Source: Euryarchaeota archaeon SCGC AAA252-I15
Lineage (GTDB): Archaea; Altiarchaeota; Altiarchaeia; IMC4; SCGC-AAA252-I15
DNA: 21,722 nucleotides
Direction of reading: 5' to 3'
Assembly: GCA_000402775.1 (NCBI GenBank)
Contig: AQSC01000036.1
Location: 1 to 21,722 of the forward strand
Below the pieces are notes generated by a model that was not told where the DNA came from, did no database searches, and saw only the letters and a program-made list of their open reading frames with translations. Position numbers and translations under genes: made by a program. This document shows positions 13,109 through 21,200 of the stretch, piece after piece (within the stretch, counting starts at the first letter, position 1; each line of letters starts with the position of its first letter).

Positions 13109-13760
13109 TTAAGGAGGATTAGGCTGAAACGCACTCCCATAAGCCATGGGTTTTGCCTTCCGTTCCCCGCTGATCCGCTGGTTTTCTTGCATTGTGATTT
13201 CCGTGATTTTCATTTTTTCTCTCGCACACCTGATCGTCATCTGAAATTCTATTTCGTGTCCGCTCGCGTCTTGTTCGAGCTTTAAAAGGCTTTTTTCCCT
13301 TATAGCTCGCAAACCGTTTATCGCATCTGTTACTCCCGTGTGGAAGAAGGCGTTTGACGGGAATGTGGGGGAGTTGTTTCCGAATCTTCTGATTAAAAGT
13401 GGGTCGTCGCTTAGGCCTCCGTTTATTAAGCGGGAGGCGATTGCGAGGTCATACTCCCCACTTATTTTTCCCAATAGTTTTGGTATGTCCTCCGGGTCTT
13501 CGTTTCCGTCAGGGTTGAAGTGGACGAGTACGTCCCTTTTTGCGTGGTCTAGTGTTTCTAGCATGGCATTGCCCCTACAGTGTTTTTTTTTTTGAACGAC
13601 GTATCTTATCCTATTCTTTTCCGTAGAATTCTAAGGTTACGTCGGTTGAACTCCCGTCCCTGGCAAAGAATTCATTGGCAGACTTTACGGGAATCTTCTC
13701 GTACAGGGCCTGTAATCCGTCAACCTCATTATAGGGTAAAATCACGAGTGTAGACTTCAC
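13109..13760 (-). pseudogene. GT2 family glycosyltransferase (dolichol-phosphate sugar transferase-like), frameshifted
   Basis: Two adjacent frames together make one GT2 protein of about 217 residues. Part one, from GTG 13760, reads VKSTLVILPYNEVDGLQALY ... FARDGSSTDVTLEFYGKE and meets TAG at 13613-13611. Part two continues one base away, ENRIRYVVQKKKHCRGNAML ... VLVHFNPDGNEDPEDIPKLL (the D-x-D-like sugar-nucleotide site) ... YDLAIASRLINGG ... RRFGN. Dropping one A from the GGAAAAG run near 13617 rejoins them. An A11 tract (13583-13593) lies just downstream in frame. Such enzymes transfer a sugar from a nucleotide donor to a polyprenyl phosphate. The gene starts 53 nt behind L15e on the same strand. 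A sequencing error is possible. If real, the product is disrupted between the nucleotide-binding strand and the catalytic Asp. Confidence 0.7.
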
Positions 13761-13812
13761 TTTAAACTTTCGTAATTTTTCTATATTTTTCCCCCGTCGA
13801 GCTGCATAATCC

Positions 13813-14418
13813 TTACTTGGCTTGCCTGCCTTTTGCTCGGATGCTGGGCCTTACTTTTTCCGCGCCTTTTCCTTTCTTCCGAAGTCCCCGTCCCTTGCGC
13901 CCTGCGGGAGTCAGTCCCCTGTAAACTCTGTTTTTATGGCTTGGCTTGGATATCCAGCTAACGTCACGATCCTTTTGGATGACTGGGTGAGATGGGTCGA
14001 CAAACACTATTTCATACCACTTGTATTGGCCGTCCTGCCACATCCAATAGCTTCCCAAAACCTCAAGGTTGGGGAATCTTTTCTGGCCTCTCTCCTCTGC
14101 AATCCGCTGGATGCTTTTCGCACGAGTAAGCTTGAGAAAACCCATCCTGCCGGGACCTCTACCCGATCGAGGCCTTGCGTTTCTAGCACCGCCTCTTCGA
14201 ACTCTTACGCGCGCCACAACAAATCCTTGTTTAGCCTTGTAACCGTATTTCCTAGCCTTGTCTATGCGCGTAGGGTGTTCGACTCTAACGACCGAGCTTC
14301 CTTTACGCCATTTCTTTTTTCGTTCAACTATTAGTTCACGAAGTTCAACATTCTTGGGGTCTTTAATTTTCTTCCTAATGCCTTTGTATGTTTCGGCAAT
14401 GTATTTCTGGTATCCCAT
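13813..14418 (-). CDS. rpl15e: large ribosomal subunit protein L15e
   Basis: 201 residues, usual for archaeal L15e. It begins MGYQKYIAETYKGIRKKIKD and contains the family blocks RKKWRKGSSVVRVEHPTRID, YGYKAKQGFVVARVRVRRGG and LGSYWMWQDGQYKWYEIVFV, ending in a basic tail RPSIRAKGRQAK. L15e is an archaeal/eukaryotic protein of the large subunit that lies on 23S rRNA near the exit-tunnel side. A strong ribosome binding site, GGGAGGTGA, precedes the ATG, with a TATA-like TTTTTAAAG near 14501-14510 giving a leader of about 60 nt. The frameshifted glycosyltransferase follows on the same strand. Confidence 0.95.
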   Translation of the reverse strand: MGYQKYIAETYKGIRKKIKDPKNVELRELIVERKKKWRKGSSVVRVEHPTRIDKARKYGYKAKQGFVVARVRVRRGGARNARPRSGRGPGRMGFLKLTRAKSIQRIAEERGQKRFPNLEVLGSYWMWQDGQYKWYEIVFVDPSHPVIQKDRDVSWISKPSHKNRVYRGLTPAGRKGRGLRKKGKGAEKVRPSIRAKGRQAK

Positions 14419-14540
14419 AGTAGTTCACCTCCCATTTGCGGGTTCAAGTTTTCAAATCCTCACATGCCCAATTCGGGAGAAACATTATATTGGAAGTAAT
14501 CCTTTAAAAAGTTTAATAAACGTCAATTCTAAATCACTTC

Positions 14541-15302
14541 ATGGCCTATTGTCCTAAATGCGATAGTATTGTAGATGAAAAATGGATTGAGTGTCCAGTC
14601 TGCAGGACTCCTGTAGTGGAAAAGAAAACATTTAGTGGTGTGGTTAGGCCAAAAACACCACAAGTCTTGAAAAAGTTTTCAATAACAAAAATCTCAAACT
14701 CTTTTTTACGGAGAATACTTGGAGTGCTTACCTTTAACGGCGAGGTCATCCGTGAAATCGCCTCTAAAAAACCGGAAAAACAAATAATCTATTTCTACCT
14801 GATAGAATTCACACTAGGGCTTACATTCCTCCTGCTGAAATCTAACAGTCTGGCGTTACCCTCCTTCCCATTGGATGCGTTAAATAAACTTTTCATAATT
14901 GGGGGTTTCTTTATCGGAACCCTAGTCGGCCTACTACTGTTAATAATATACTGTGTGGTCGCCCACTTCACAATCAAGTTGTTTGCAGGATGGGGGGAAT
15001 TGAAATCTACGATAGTCCTGCTCTTATACATAATTTTTGTGTGGGGTATTATTGGTTCCTTGATTGGATATCTGTTCAACGTTCTGGGTTTACCCCCCTC
15101 TGGAGCTTATTTAATTCACTTTTTAGTGTGGATTCTGGTTTTGGTGGAAAGTGTTATCGGACTCTCGTTGATTCATGAGACTTCTAGATTTAAGTCTGCA
15201 GTAGCTGTGGTTTTGTCGACCTTAATCCTCGCCTTGATTTTATTGGTCATCTCACTGTTTGTGTTTGTTGGATTGATTTTTCTCGGAATAAAACTGCTTT
15301 GA
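14541..15302 (+). CDS. zinc-ribbon plus Yip1-domain membrane protein
   Basis: 253 residues. The N-terminus is a C4 zinc ribbon (MAYCPKCDSIVDEKWIECPV followed by C, Cys 4, 7, 18 and 21). After a linker to about residue 85, five hydrophobic segments follow (about 87-101, 112-140, 150-170, 178-205 and 222-250), with GEVIREIASKKPEKQIIYFY just ahead of the first, in the manner of Yip1-domain proteins. Yip1-like proteins in prokaryotes are membrane proteins of uncertain role; in eukaryotes they bind Rab GTPases. That is interesting because the next gene encodes a small GTPase of the ArvA family, but an interaction is only inferred. ATG 14541 has no ribosome binding site, and TTTAATAAA near 14510-14518 suggests a leaderless message. 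Confidence 0.7.
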   Translation: MAYCPKCDSIVDEKWIECPVCRTPVVEKKTFSGVVRPKTPQVLKKFSITKISNSFLRRILGVLTFNGEVIREIASKKPEKQIIYFYLIEFTLGLTFLLLKSNSLALPSFPLDALNKLFIIGGFFIGTLVGLLLLIIYCVVAHFTIKLFAGWGELKSTIVLLLYIIFVWGIIGSLIGYLFNVLGLPPSGAYLIHFLVWILVLVESVIGLSLIHETSRFKSAVAVVLSTLILALILLVISLFVFVGLIFLGIKLL

Positions 15303-15387
15303 GGGTTGGTATTTTATGGTGAAATGCGTGCGTATTTAAGCCTTAGCTTTTAATATAATCCTTATGCTTTCAGGGGGGTAATCTAGT

Positions 15388-16011
15388 GTGCCGTTTAAGA
15401 AACTTCTAGGTTGGGTCAAGAAAATCTTCGGTAAGAGGAAGAAGATTAGGCTGGGACTCTACGGTCCTCCCAATGCAGGTAAAACCACTCTCGCCAATAA
15501 AATATCGATGGATTGGACTGGCACTCCAGTCGGTGAAGTCTCTGAAGTTCCCCACGAAACCCGGGAGGTCCAGAAGAAAGAGCATGTTATTGTGAAGGCG
15601 TCTGGGAAGACGCTTGAGATGAATCTTTTGGACATGCCGGGAATTGCCACTAAAATAGATTACGAGGATTTTCTGGAATTCGGGCTTGATGTGACGGAGG
15701 CGAGGGCTCGGGCGAAGGAGGCGACTAAGGGGGTTATTGAGGCGATTAAGTGGCTTGAACACGTTGATACTGCCCTCGTTGTGATGGATGCTGGAAAGGA
15801 CCCTTATACTCAAGTGAACATCACTATCATCGGCAATCTTGAAGCCCGTAATATTCCAGTTATTATTGTAGCTAATAAAATTGATTTAAAAGATGCTGAT
15901 GCGGAGCGTATTCAGGAGGCTTTCCCCCAGCATCCGGTTGTGGCGGTTTCCGGGAAGACTGGGAAGAACATCACGAAATTGTATGATACGATAGCTAAGC
16001 ACTCGAAGTAA
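15388..16011 (+). CDS. arvA: Era-like small GTPase, ArvA/OapA family (vesiculation GTPase)
   Basis: 207 residues from GTG 15388, with GGGGGGT 9 nt upstream. A basic amphipathic N-terminal helix (PFKKLLGWVKKIFGKRKK) would bind membrane. G1 is GPPNAGKTT (26-34), G3 DMPG (82-85), G4 NKID (163-166) and G5 SGKTG (188-192). A Thr/Arg-rich switch region with HETREVQKK lies at 56-64. This GTPase with two neighbours forms the euryarchaeal arvABC (oapABC) cluster; in Haloferax the GTPase is needed to form extracellular vesicles. Here it heads the same order: arvB starts 2 nt after its stop and arvC follows. TATA-like sequences (TATTTAAG near 15332 and TTTTAATATAA near 15346) precede it. Confidence 0.9.
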   Translation: MPFKKLLGWVKKIFGKRKKIRLGLYGPPNAGKTTLANKISMDWTGTPVGEVSEVPHETREVQKKEHVIVKASGKTLEMNLLDMPGIATKIDYEDFLEFGLDVTEARARAKEATKGVIEAIKWLEHVDTALVVMDAGKDPYTQVNITIIGNLEARNIPVIIVANKIDLKDADAERIQEAFPQHPVVAVSGKTGKNITKLYDTIAKHSK

Positions 16012-16013
16012 AA

Positions 16014-16370
16014 ATGGATATTGAATTAGAGTTTGTTTCAATAGAAGTGTTGGCGGAAAAGGATGGGAAGGAGAAAATGAAGTTCATCCTTGACAGGATT
16101 AAGAAGAATAAGATCCTTGTTCTTGAGGAGAGTTTATCCCCGGCTGAGGAGACTGAACTTATTGAATCGACTATGAAGCAGGTTTCCGATGATTTTCCGG
16201 GGATTGAGGTCTCGAACTTGAGGGAGAAGACTGACGGCGGTTTGAAGGAATGGTTGATCCGCCTTCTTGGAGGCACGACCGGTGGTATGACTGTTATTGG
16301 ACCCTCCAAGCTCATTAAAAAGATGAAGAAGGAGCCTCAAAGAATCCTTGTTTCAGCTGGAAAGAAGTAG
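16014..16370 (+). CDS. arvB: OapB/ArvB family protein (DUF2073)
   Basis: 118 residues. The core KFILDRIKKNKILVLEESLS, then PAEETELIESTMKQVSDDFP and a GIEVSNLREKTDGG segment match the DUF2073/ArvB family as I know it; the C-terminus (LLGGTTGGMTVIGPSKLIKK) is the glycine-rich conserved end. It is a small alpha/beta protein with no membrane span. It starts 2 nt behind arvA and ends 7 nt before arvC, so the three are cotranscribed and probably work on one membrane process. Its biochemical role is not known. Confidence 0.85.
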   Translation: MDIELEFVSIEVLAEKDGKEKMKFILDRIKKNKILVLEESLSPAEETELIESTMKQVSDDFPGIEVSNLREKTDGGLKEWLIRLLGGTTGGMTVIGPSKLIKKMKKEPQRILVSAGKK

Positions 16371-16377
16371 ATTAACG

Positions 16378-16824
16378 ATGCCTTATAAATGTACGGTCTG
16401 CGGTAAAATATATCTTGAGGGCTCGGACGAGCTCAAGGGGATTATGCGCAAGGGCGGTTGTGAATGCGGGAAAAAGTTTTTGATGTATATCCGGGGTGTG
16501 CGGGATCAGGATTTTGGTGGTCTTGACTCGAGTAAACCTGTTTTTGAGTCTAAAGTCGTAGTTCGTGATGACTCGAAGGTTGTTGAGGAGCCATTGATTG
16601 CGCGTGTTGAAGATAAAAAGTCTTTGAACTGGCTTGACCGGGAGTTTCTGAGGATGCGTGAGGAGGGTAAGTCCTTGAACTTGGGGATTGAAACAATTCG
16701 AATCCTTGAGGAGGGTAAATACGAGATTGACGTGGCCTCCCTCATGCGAGGCAAACCCATAATAGTCCAGACTGAGGAAGGCGTGTACTTCATCGACCTC
16801 GCCCATGCGATGAGGAAAAAGTAG
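16378..16824 (+). CDS. arvC: OapC/ArvC family zinc-ribbon protein
   Basis: 148 residues from ATG 16378 (MPYKCTVCGKIY); the longer upstream frame overlaps arvB and is rejected because the zinc ribbon normally begins the protein. Cys pairs CTVC and CEC (about 5-8 and 29-31) form the N-terminal ribbon, followed by KKFLMYIRG. The C-terminal half (SLNLGIETIRILEEGKYEID and VASLMRGKPIIVQTEEGVYF) is the domain conserved in this family. It is the third gene of the arv cluster, 7 nt after arvB. Confidence 0.85.
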   Translation: MPYKCTVCGKIYLEGSDELKGIMRKGGCECGKKFLMYIRGVRDQDFGGLDSSKPVFESKVVVRDDSKVVEEPLIARVEDKKSLNWLDREFLRMREEGKSLNLGIETIRILEEGKYEIDVASLMRGKPIIVQTEEGVYFIDLAHAMRKK

Positions 16825-16945
16825 GAAGTTTTTCAACGGGGAAAAATCCATATTTCTGAAAACCCCCCCTAAAACAGTTCTTTCCGAGTGTGAGGCTTAA
16901 GGTACTGAAATTTGATTTATCTTTTCATTCACTCAATAATTTGGT

Positions 16946-17680
16946 ATGCCTCACACTGTGATAGGTCCCGGACCCAACGGTTATAGGGAGGGTTTATCTT
17001 TCGAAGACGAGCGTGTTGTGGGTAATATCCAAAGGAGAATCATGGCTTCAGTAAAACAGGGCGCCGACGAGATTGCTGGGGATAACCTGGTTGAGGCTGG
17101 ATTGTGTGGGCCAAATGCGGGCGCCATACTAGCATCAATTGACAGTCTTAAACCCCCAACACTCCTGAAATTGTATGCTGCGGTTGAAGACGAGGTTGGG
17201 GGGCGATTCGATGCCGGTGAGCTTTCCGATTCGTTTACAACTAAAATCGTTCAGACTCTCCGAGATCGTCGTGAAAATCATCCTGCCCTACTTGACCCGC
17301 GGACTCGACTTAGCATCCACGACGCGTACGCTTTAAAAGAATTCGGCAAGTATTTTGAAAAACAGGTCGCCCCAGAAATTGAAGGGAAAAAAAAATTCTT
17401 AGCGGAATGCGAGGAAGGGAAAAAAGGGGCTGCTCAAGAAGCTTTCGAGGGTCTTACTGCCCGTGTTGATTCAATAAGGGACGTGATAGGCTGTAGTACT
17501 CGGGAAGATATTCTGACTGGTGTTAAACAGCTTAGAAATTCTTCCCTGAGATACTTACGGGATACTCTAGATATTGCATTGCAAGAAGAGATTGTTGTGG
17601 TTCCCGCTCAAGAGAACGCCCGCACTATTCTAAACGACATGTCAGACCTTATACGGTCTCGAATGCTTATCTTAGAGTAA
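16946..17680 (+). CDS. uncharacterised soluble protein, 244 aa
   Basis: The protein begins MPHTVIGPGPNGYREGLSFE and is predicted mostly helical, with Glu/Arg/Lys-rich amphipathic segments (for example VVGNIQRRIMASVKQGADEI and LRNSSLRYLRDTLDIALQEE). It has no signal peptide, membrane span or metal motif. Repeated helix-turn units suggest an all-helical bundle. I recognise no family. It has its own promoter (GATTTATCTTTT, about 16913-16924) with almost no leader, so it is not part of the arv operon, and the gap to purB (50 bp) also contains an AT-rich promoter. A 10-nt inverted repeat, AGTGTGAGGC (16887-16896) and GCCTCACACT (16948-16957), brackets the promoter and the first codons. Confidence 0.6.
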   Translation: MPHTVIGPGPNGYREGLSFEDERVVGNIQRRIMASVKQGADEIAGDNLVEAGLCGPNAGAILASIDSLKPPTLLKLYAAVEDEVGGRFDAGELSDSFTTKIVQTLRDRRENHPALLDPRTRLSIHDAYALKEFGKYFEKQVAPEIEGKKKFLAECEEGKKGAAQEAFEGLTARVDSIRDVIGCSTREDILTGVKQLRNSSLRYLRDTLDIALQEEIVVVPAQENARTILNDMSDLIRSRMLILE

Positions 17681-17730
17681 TCTACGGTTCTTTTAGATTT
17701 ATTTTATTGAATGTAAAATAATTACTTGAA

Positions 17731-19065
17731 ATGTCTGTTCATCCAATCGAATCCCGTTACGGGCGGGCTGAAGTGAAAGAAATCTTCGAAGACGAAGTCA
17801 AACTTCAGAGGATGCTTGACGTTGAAGCAGCGCTCGTCCGTGCGCACTCGGAAACCGGGAATATCCCTAAAAAAGACGCCGTGGAAGTCTCTAAAAAAGC
17901 TTTGACGAAATATGTAAAGCTTTCCCGTGTCTTAGAAATCGAGGCTGAGACCCACCACGATGTTATGGCGGTTGTTAAGGCGCTTTCCGAAGTCTGCGGG
18001 GACTCGGGTAAGTACATCCACTTGGGTGCGACTTCAAACGACATTACGGATACTGGATTAGCCCTTCAGATTCGGGATTACATAAAATTCCTCGAAAAAG
18101 ACTTATTGGATCTTAAAAAAGTATTGATCAAGCAGGCTAAGGCCAACAAGCTTAAGGTTTGTATCGGACGCACTCACGGCCAGCATGCAGTACCCACTAC
18201 ATACGGCCTGAAATTTGCCATCTGGGCTGCTGAGATCGCAAGGCATCTTGAAAGACTGAGCGAGGTTAAATCCCGTATTCTGGTAGGTCAGATGACGGGT
18301 GCGGTAGGCACTCAAGCCGCTTTTGGAGTGAATGGCCCCCAGATTCAGAAACTCGTCATGAAGGATTTAGGTTTAGGGTCGGTCTTGGTTTCCAATCAAG
18401 TGATCCAGCGCGACCGTCACGCTGAATTCATCCTTCTATTAGCGCTAATTGCAGAATCCTTGAACAAGTTTGCAACGGAAATCCGAAACCTACAGCGCAC
18501 GGAGATAGGGGAAGTCTCTGAAGGATTCCGAAAGAAACAGGTGGGCTCCTCCACAATGCCTCACAAAAGAAACCCCATCTACGGTGAGCGTATTTGCGGG
18601 CTTTCCAGGATTATTAAGGCGAATGCGATGGCTTCTCTTGAAAATATTTGTTTATGGCATGAGAGGGACCTCACCAACTCGAGTCCCGAACGGATAATAA
18701 TTCCAGAGGCGTGCATTCTAACAGATTACATCCTCCGGTTATCGATTGATCTTCTAGAAAACCTCGTCTTCCACGAAGATGCAATTTCCAGAAACCTGCA
18801 TTTGTCTAAAGGCCGGATTATGGCGGAAGCTGTCATGGTTGCCTTAACCTCAAAGGGATTGGACCGCCAGGATGCTCATGAAGTCGTAAGAGAAGTTTCT
18901 ATGGAGTCTTATCGACTCGACAAGCCCCTCAAGGATATTTTACGTGCGAGAAAAGACATTTCAAACCTTTTTCCAGACAGTGAGTTAGACGATCTTTTAA
19001 ATCCCGTCAATTACATCGGCTCCTCAGTCGAGCAGGTTGACAAAGTCATCTCCAAACTCAAATAG
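17731..19065 (+). CDS. purB: adenylosuccinate lyase
   Basis: 444 residues, normal length. Signature regions of the fumarase/aspartase superfamily are present: ETHHDVMAVV (about 73-82), GATSNDITDTG (about 99-109) with the catalytic-site Ser/Thr, RTHGQHAVPTTYGLKFA (catalytic His near 148) and GSSTMPHKRNP (about 271-281), the mobile catalytic loop. The enzyme splits fumarate from SAICAR and from adenylosuccinate in purine and AMP synthesis; it acts as a homotetramer in the cytosol. There is no purine operon here: it is alone, with its own AT-rich promoter (TTTATTTTATTG near 17697-17708), and faces the convergent fbp 19 nt away. Confidence 0.95.
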   Translation: MSVHPIESRYGRAEVKEIFEDEVKLQRMLDVEAALVRAHSETGNIPKKDAVEVSKKALTKYVKLSRVLEIEAETHHDVMAVVKALSEVCGDSGKYIHLGATSNDITDTGLALQIRDYIKFLEKDLLDLKKVLIKQAKANKLKVCIGRTHGQHAVPTTYGLKFAIWAAEIARHLERLSEVKSRILVGQMTGAVGTQAAFGVNGPQIQKLVMKDLGLGSVLVSNQVIQRDRHAEFILLLALIAESLNKFATEIRNLQRTEIGEVSEGFRKKQVGSSTMPHKRNPIYGERICGLSRIIKANAMASLENICLWHERDLTNSSPERIIIPEACILTDYILRLSIDLLENLVFHEDAISRNLHLSKGRIMAEAVMVALTSKGLDRQDAHEVVREVSMESYRLDKPLKDILRARKDISNLFPDSELDDLLNPVNYIGSSVEQVDKVISKLK

Positions 19066-19084
19066 GATTTATGGATGAACAAAA

Positions 19085-19984
19085 CTAGAGTTTTAAGATT
19101 TCCTCGAGTTTCGCAATCAAATCCTTATTGCCGACGTATACCGGACTTCGCTCGTCAACTTCACCCGGTTTTAAGGCTAAAATACTCTCCCTACCATTGC
19201 TTGATGCGCCGCCCGCCTTCTCGATGATGTAGCTCATAGGCCCGCACTCTATTACTAGCCGAAGCTTGCCTTGCGGCTTGTCGACAAGCTCAGGATACAT
19301 GAAGCAGCCGCCGTAGTAGAGGATCTGGTTAATATCCCCCACGAAAGCCCCGCCGTACCTGACTTTAAGTTTGGCTTCATCCTTCAAGTAGTCTGCAAAC
19401 TTATTGACTCCGTCAGTCCACTTGTAAGGTGCGCCTCCAAGGCCCATAAGCTTTCCCTTCTCCGGGATCCTGATATTCTCCTTGCCCACGTGGTAGTCTG
19501 TAGAACCAGTCCTATGCTTAACAAATTCTGTCACACCCTTATTCGATGCGAGTACGAGCGTCGTAATCGGCCCGTAAAGATTGTAGAATGCGACATCCAA
19601 TTTCTCAGCTGGAACCAGAAGCTCGTCTTGGCTGTGAACTCCCACAATAGTCCCGAACAGATTGTTCGACTCGATATTCGACGACCCGTCCAAAGGGTCA
19701 ATGGAAACAGTATACTTCCCGCCTTCGGGGTTTATCCAAGGTTCGCCCAACTCCTCACTCACAATCGCCTTCACAACCCCAGTAGCCTTAAACGCCTCAC
19801 ACAAAATGTCATTAGTCCAAACATCCAAAGCCTTCTGCTCTTCGCCATAAATGTTTTCAGTCCCAGCCGCTCCACGCCTGTGCGGAAGCGATGCGAAAAT
19901 CGTGTCTGTAGTACCTGAAACTGCGAGAATAATCTTCGCAAGTCCCTCATCCAAATCCGTAATGTATTCTGAAAGAGTCGTCAT
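19085..19984 (-). CDS. fbp: class I fructose-1,6-bisphosphatase
   Basis: 299 residues, slightly shorter than bacterial class I enzymes. GTENIYGEEQKALDVWTNDI (41-60), VSEELGEPW (75-83), and IDPLDGSSNI (95-104), the metal/phosphate motif, define the family. GPITTLVL, CGPMSYIIEKAGGASSNGRE and VDERSPVYVGN near the end are also conserved. It hydrolyses fructose-1,6-bisphosphate to fructose-6-phosphate with Mg2+, the irreversible gluconeogenic step. Most archaea use the bifunctional class V enzyme or class IV instead, so this bacterial-type gene is unusual and pairs well with the class II aldolase next door. A GGTGAT ribosome binding site precedes the ATG, with TATA-like TTTATAAG (20019-20026). Confidence 0.95.
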   Translation of the reverse strand: MTTLSEYITDLDEGLAKIILAVSGTTDTIFASLPHRRGAAGTENIYGEEQKALDVWTNDILCEAFKATGVVKAIVSEELGEPWINPEGGKYTVSIDPLDGSSNIESNNLFGTIVGVHSQDELLVPAEKLDVAFYNLYGPITTLVLASNKGVTEFVKHRTGSTDYHVGKENIRIPEKGKLMGLGGAPYKWTDGVNKFADYLKDEAKLKVRYGGAFVGDINQILYYGGCFMYPELVDKPQGKLRLVIECGPMSYIIEKAGGASSNGRESILALKPGEVDERSPVYVGNKDLIAKLEEILKL

Positions 19985-20018
19985 AACAAAATCACCTATA
20001 TAGAATTTAGAGGAAGAG

Positions 20019-20096
20019 CTTATAAACTTTTTATTTTATTCAAATACCCCGCTGCTCTGCAGCGGGGATATTTATTCTCAATTCACATTATTATCC
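20019..20096. promoter_or_regulatory. divergent fbp/fba promoter region with perfect inverted repeat
   Basis: Minus-strand TTTATAAG (20019-20026) serves fbp; plus-strand GATATTTATT (20067-20076) serves fba, with its start predicted at or near the ATG (20097). CCCCGCTG (20047-20054) and CAGCGGGG (20060-20067) form a perfect 8-bp inverted repeat with a 5-nt spacer that runs into the BRE position of the fba promoter. It lies about 20 bp from the fbp TATA box, so one bound dimer could control both genes. Confidence 0.55.
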
Positions 20097-21200
20097 ATGA
20101 CAGACTACAATCTTCCCATTTCCGGAAAAAAGATTTTTAACGTACTAGCCGATCAGAAGGTTATTGTAATGGCCGCAAACATCCGCACGCAGCTGTCCAC
20201 GCGAGGTATTATGGAGGCTGCAAAGGAGCTTGACGCCGCAGTCCTATTCGAGATTGCGAAGTCTGAGGTCGGCTACACCGGCCAGACCCCTCAAGAGTTT
20301 ATGGACGGGATAACTTCAATTGCCGCGGAATTGGACTTCAACACCCCCTACGCCATCCACGGTGACCACATCACCATAAAAGAGAACACGCCCGAAGCAA
20401 TCGCTTCTGCCAGAGAGCTTATCGAAGCCGAGGTCGCTGCAGGTTTTACGTCTTACGCCATTGATGCGAGCCACAATTTTAATTTTGAGGGTGAGAACGA
20501 GCGAGAGCAGCTTTCCGACAACATAGACATCACGGTCGAACTTGCAGAGTATATCCCTAAGGGCGTTTGCCTTGAGGTGGAGGTTGGTGAGGTTGGCCGG
20601 AAGAATGATGACGGCTCGAAGAAGCTTACTACCGTTGAGGAGGCTACTACTTACATTGAGGCTTTGAAGGAGCAGGGAGTGAATCCTGATCTTCTGGCCA
20701 TTAACAATGGCACAGTCCACGGTAACATCTTCGACAAGGAGGGTAACATAGTCGAGCAGGTTGGCATAGACATTGAGACGACCAAGGCTATTGCAGACGC
20801 CATCCGGCCTCTGGGAGTCCACATCGCACAGCACGGTATCACCGGGACTCCGCTTCGTCTCATGCACCTTTTAATCGATGCGGGCATTGCCAAGGGTAAT
20901 GTCGGTACGAACTGGCAGAATATCGCGGTCGCAAACCTGCCTACCAACATTGTTTCTAAAATGGGGGAGTGGACGCTTGCATGTGATAAGGCCGTCAAGA
21001 TGAAGGAGAAAAAGCCCGAGATGTCTCAGAAAGAGCTTATTGCAAAGAATATCAAGCATAGTTTAAAGGGCTTTAAGGATGAGATAATGTCCATTTCAAA
21101 CGAGGACAAGCAGAAGGTGACTGACGCAACCCGACAGAGTGCCCTCGACTTTTTCAAGGCGTTTAATGCCGAAGGTTCCGGGGCAAAAGTTAGGGAATAA
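20097..21200 (+). CDS. fba: class II fructose-1,6-bisphosphate aldolase
   Basis: 367 residues. Class II Zn-dependent aldolase features: YAIHGDH (86-92; catalytic Asp and first Zn His), FTSYAIDASH, LEVEVGEVG (160-168; Glu ligand region), INNGTVHGN (203-211; Zn His) and VHIAQHGITGTP (241-252; Zn His and phosphate loop). It condenses DHAP and glyceraldehyde-3-phosphate, or splits FBP. Archaea usually carry class I FbaA or the bifunctional enzyme, so a class II enzyme suggests transfer from bacteria or a lineage, such as some DPANN, that keeps it. Divergent from fbp; the two give consecutive gluconeogenic steps. Confidence 0.92.
   Translation: MTDYNLPISGKKIFNVLADQKVIVMAANIRTQLSTRGIMEAAKELDAAVLFEIAKSEVGYTGQTPQEFMDGITSIAAELDFNTPYAIHGDHITIKENTPEAIASARELIEAEVAAGFTSYAIDASHNFNFEGENEREQLSDNIDITVELAEYIPKGVCLEVEVGEVGRKNDDGSKKLTTVEEATTYIEALKEQGVNPDLLAINNGTVHGNIFDKEGNIVEQVGIDIETTKAIADAIRPLGVHIAQHGITGTPLRLMHLLIDAGIAKGNVGTNWQNIAVANLPTNIVSKMGEWTLACDKAVKMKEKKPEMSQKELIAKNIKHSLKGFKDEIMSISNEDKQKVTDATRQSALDFFKAFNAEGSGAKVRE

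Noticed and set aside
13822..14334. 170-codon open frame on the plus strand
   Set aside because: Opposite L15e.
16348..16377. Earlier ATG for arvC (adds MFQLERSRLT)
   Set aside because: It overlaps arvB and puts ten extra residues before the zinc ribbon that starts family members.
19271..19918. 215-codon open frame on the plus strand
   Set aside because: Opposite fbp, whose motifs are unmistakable; the product looks like reverse-complement noise.
20316..20867. 183-codon open frame on the minus strand
   Set aside because: Opposite fba, which has all class II aldolase motifs.
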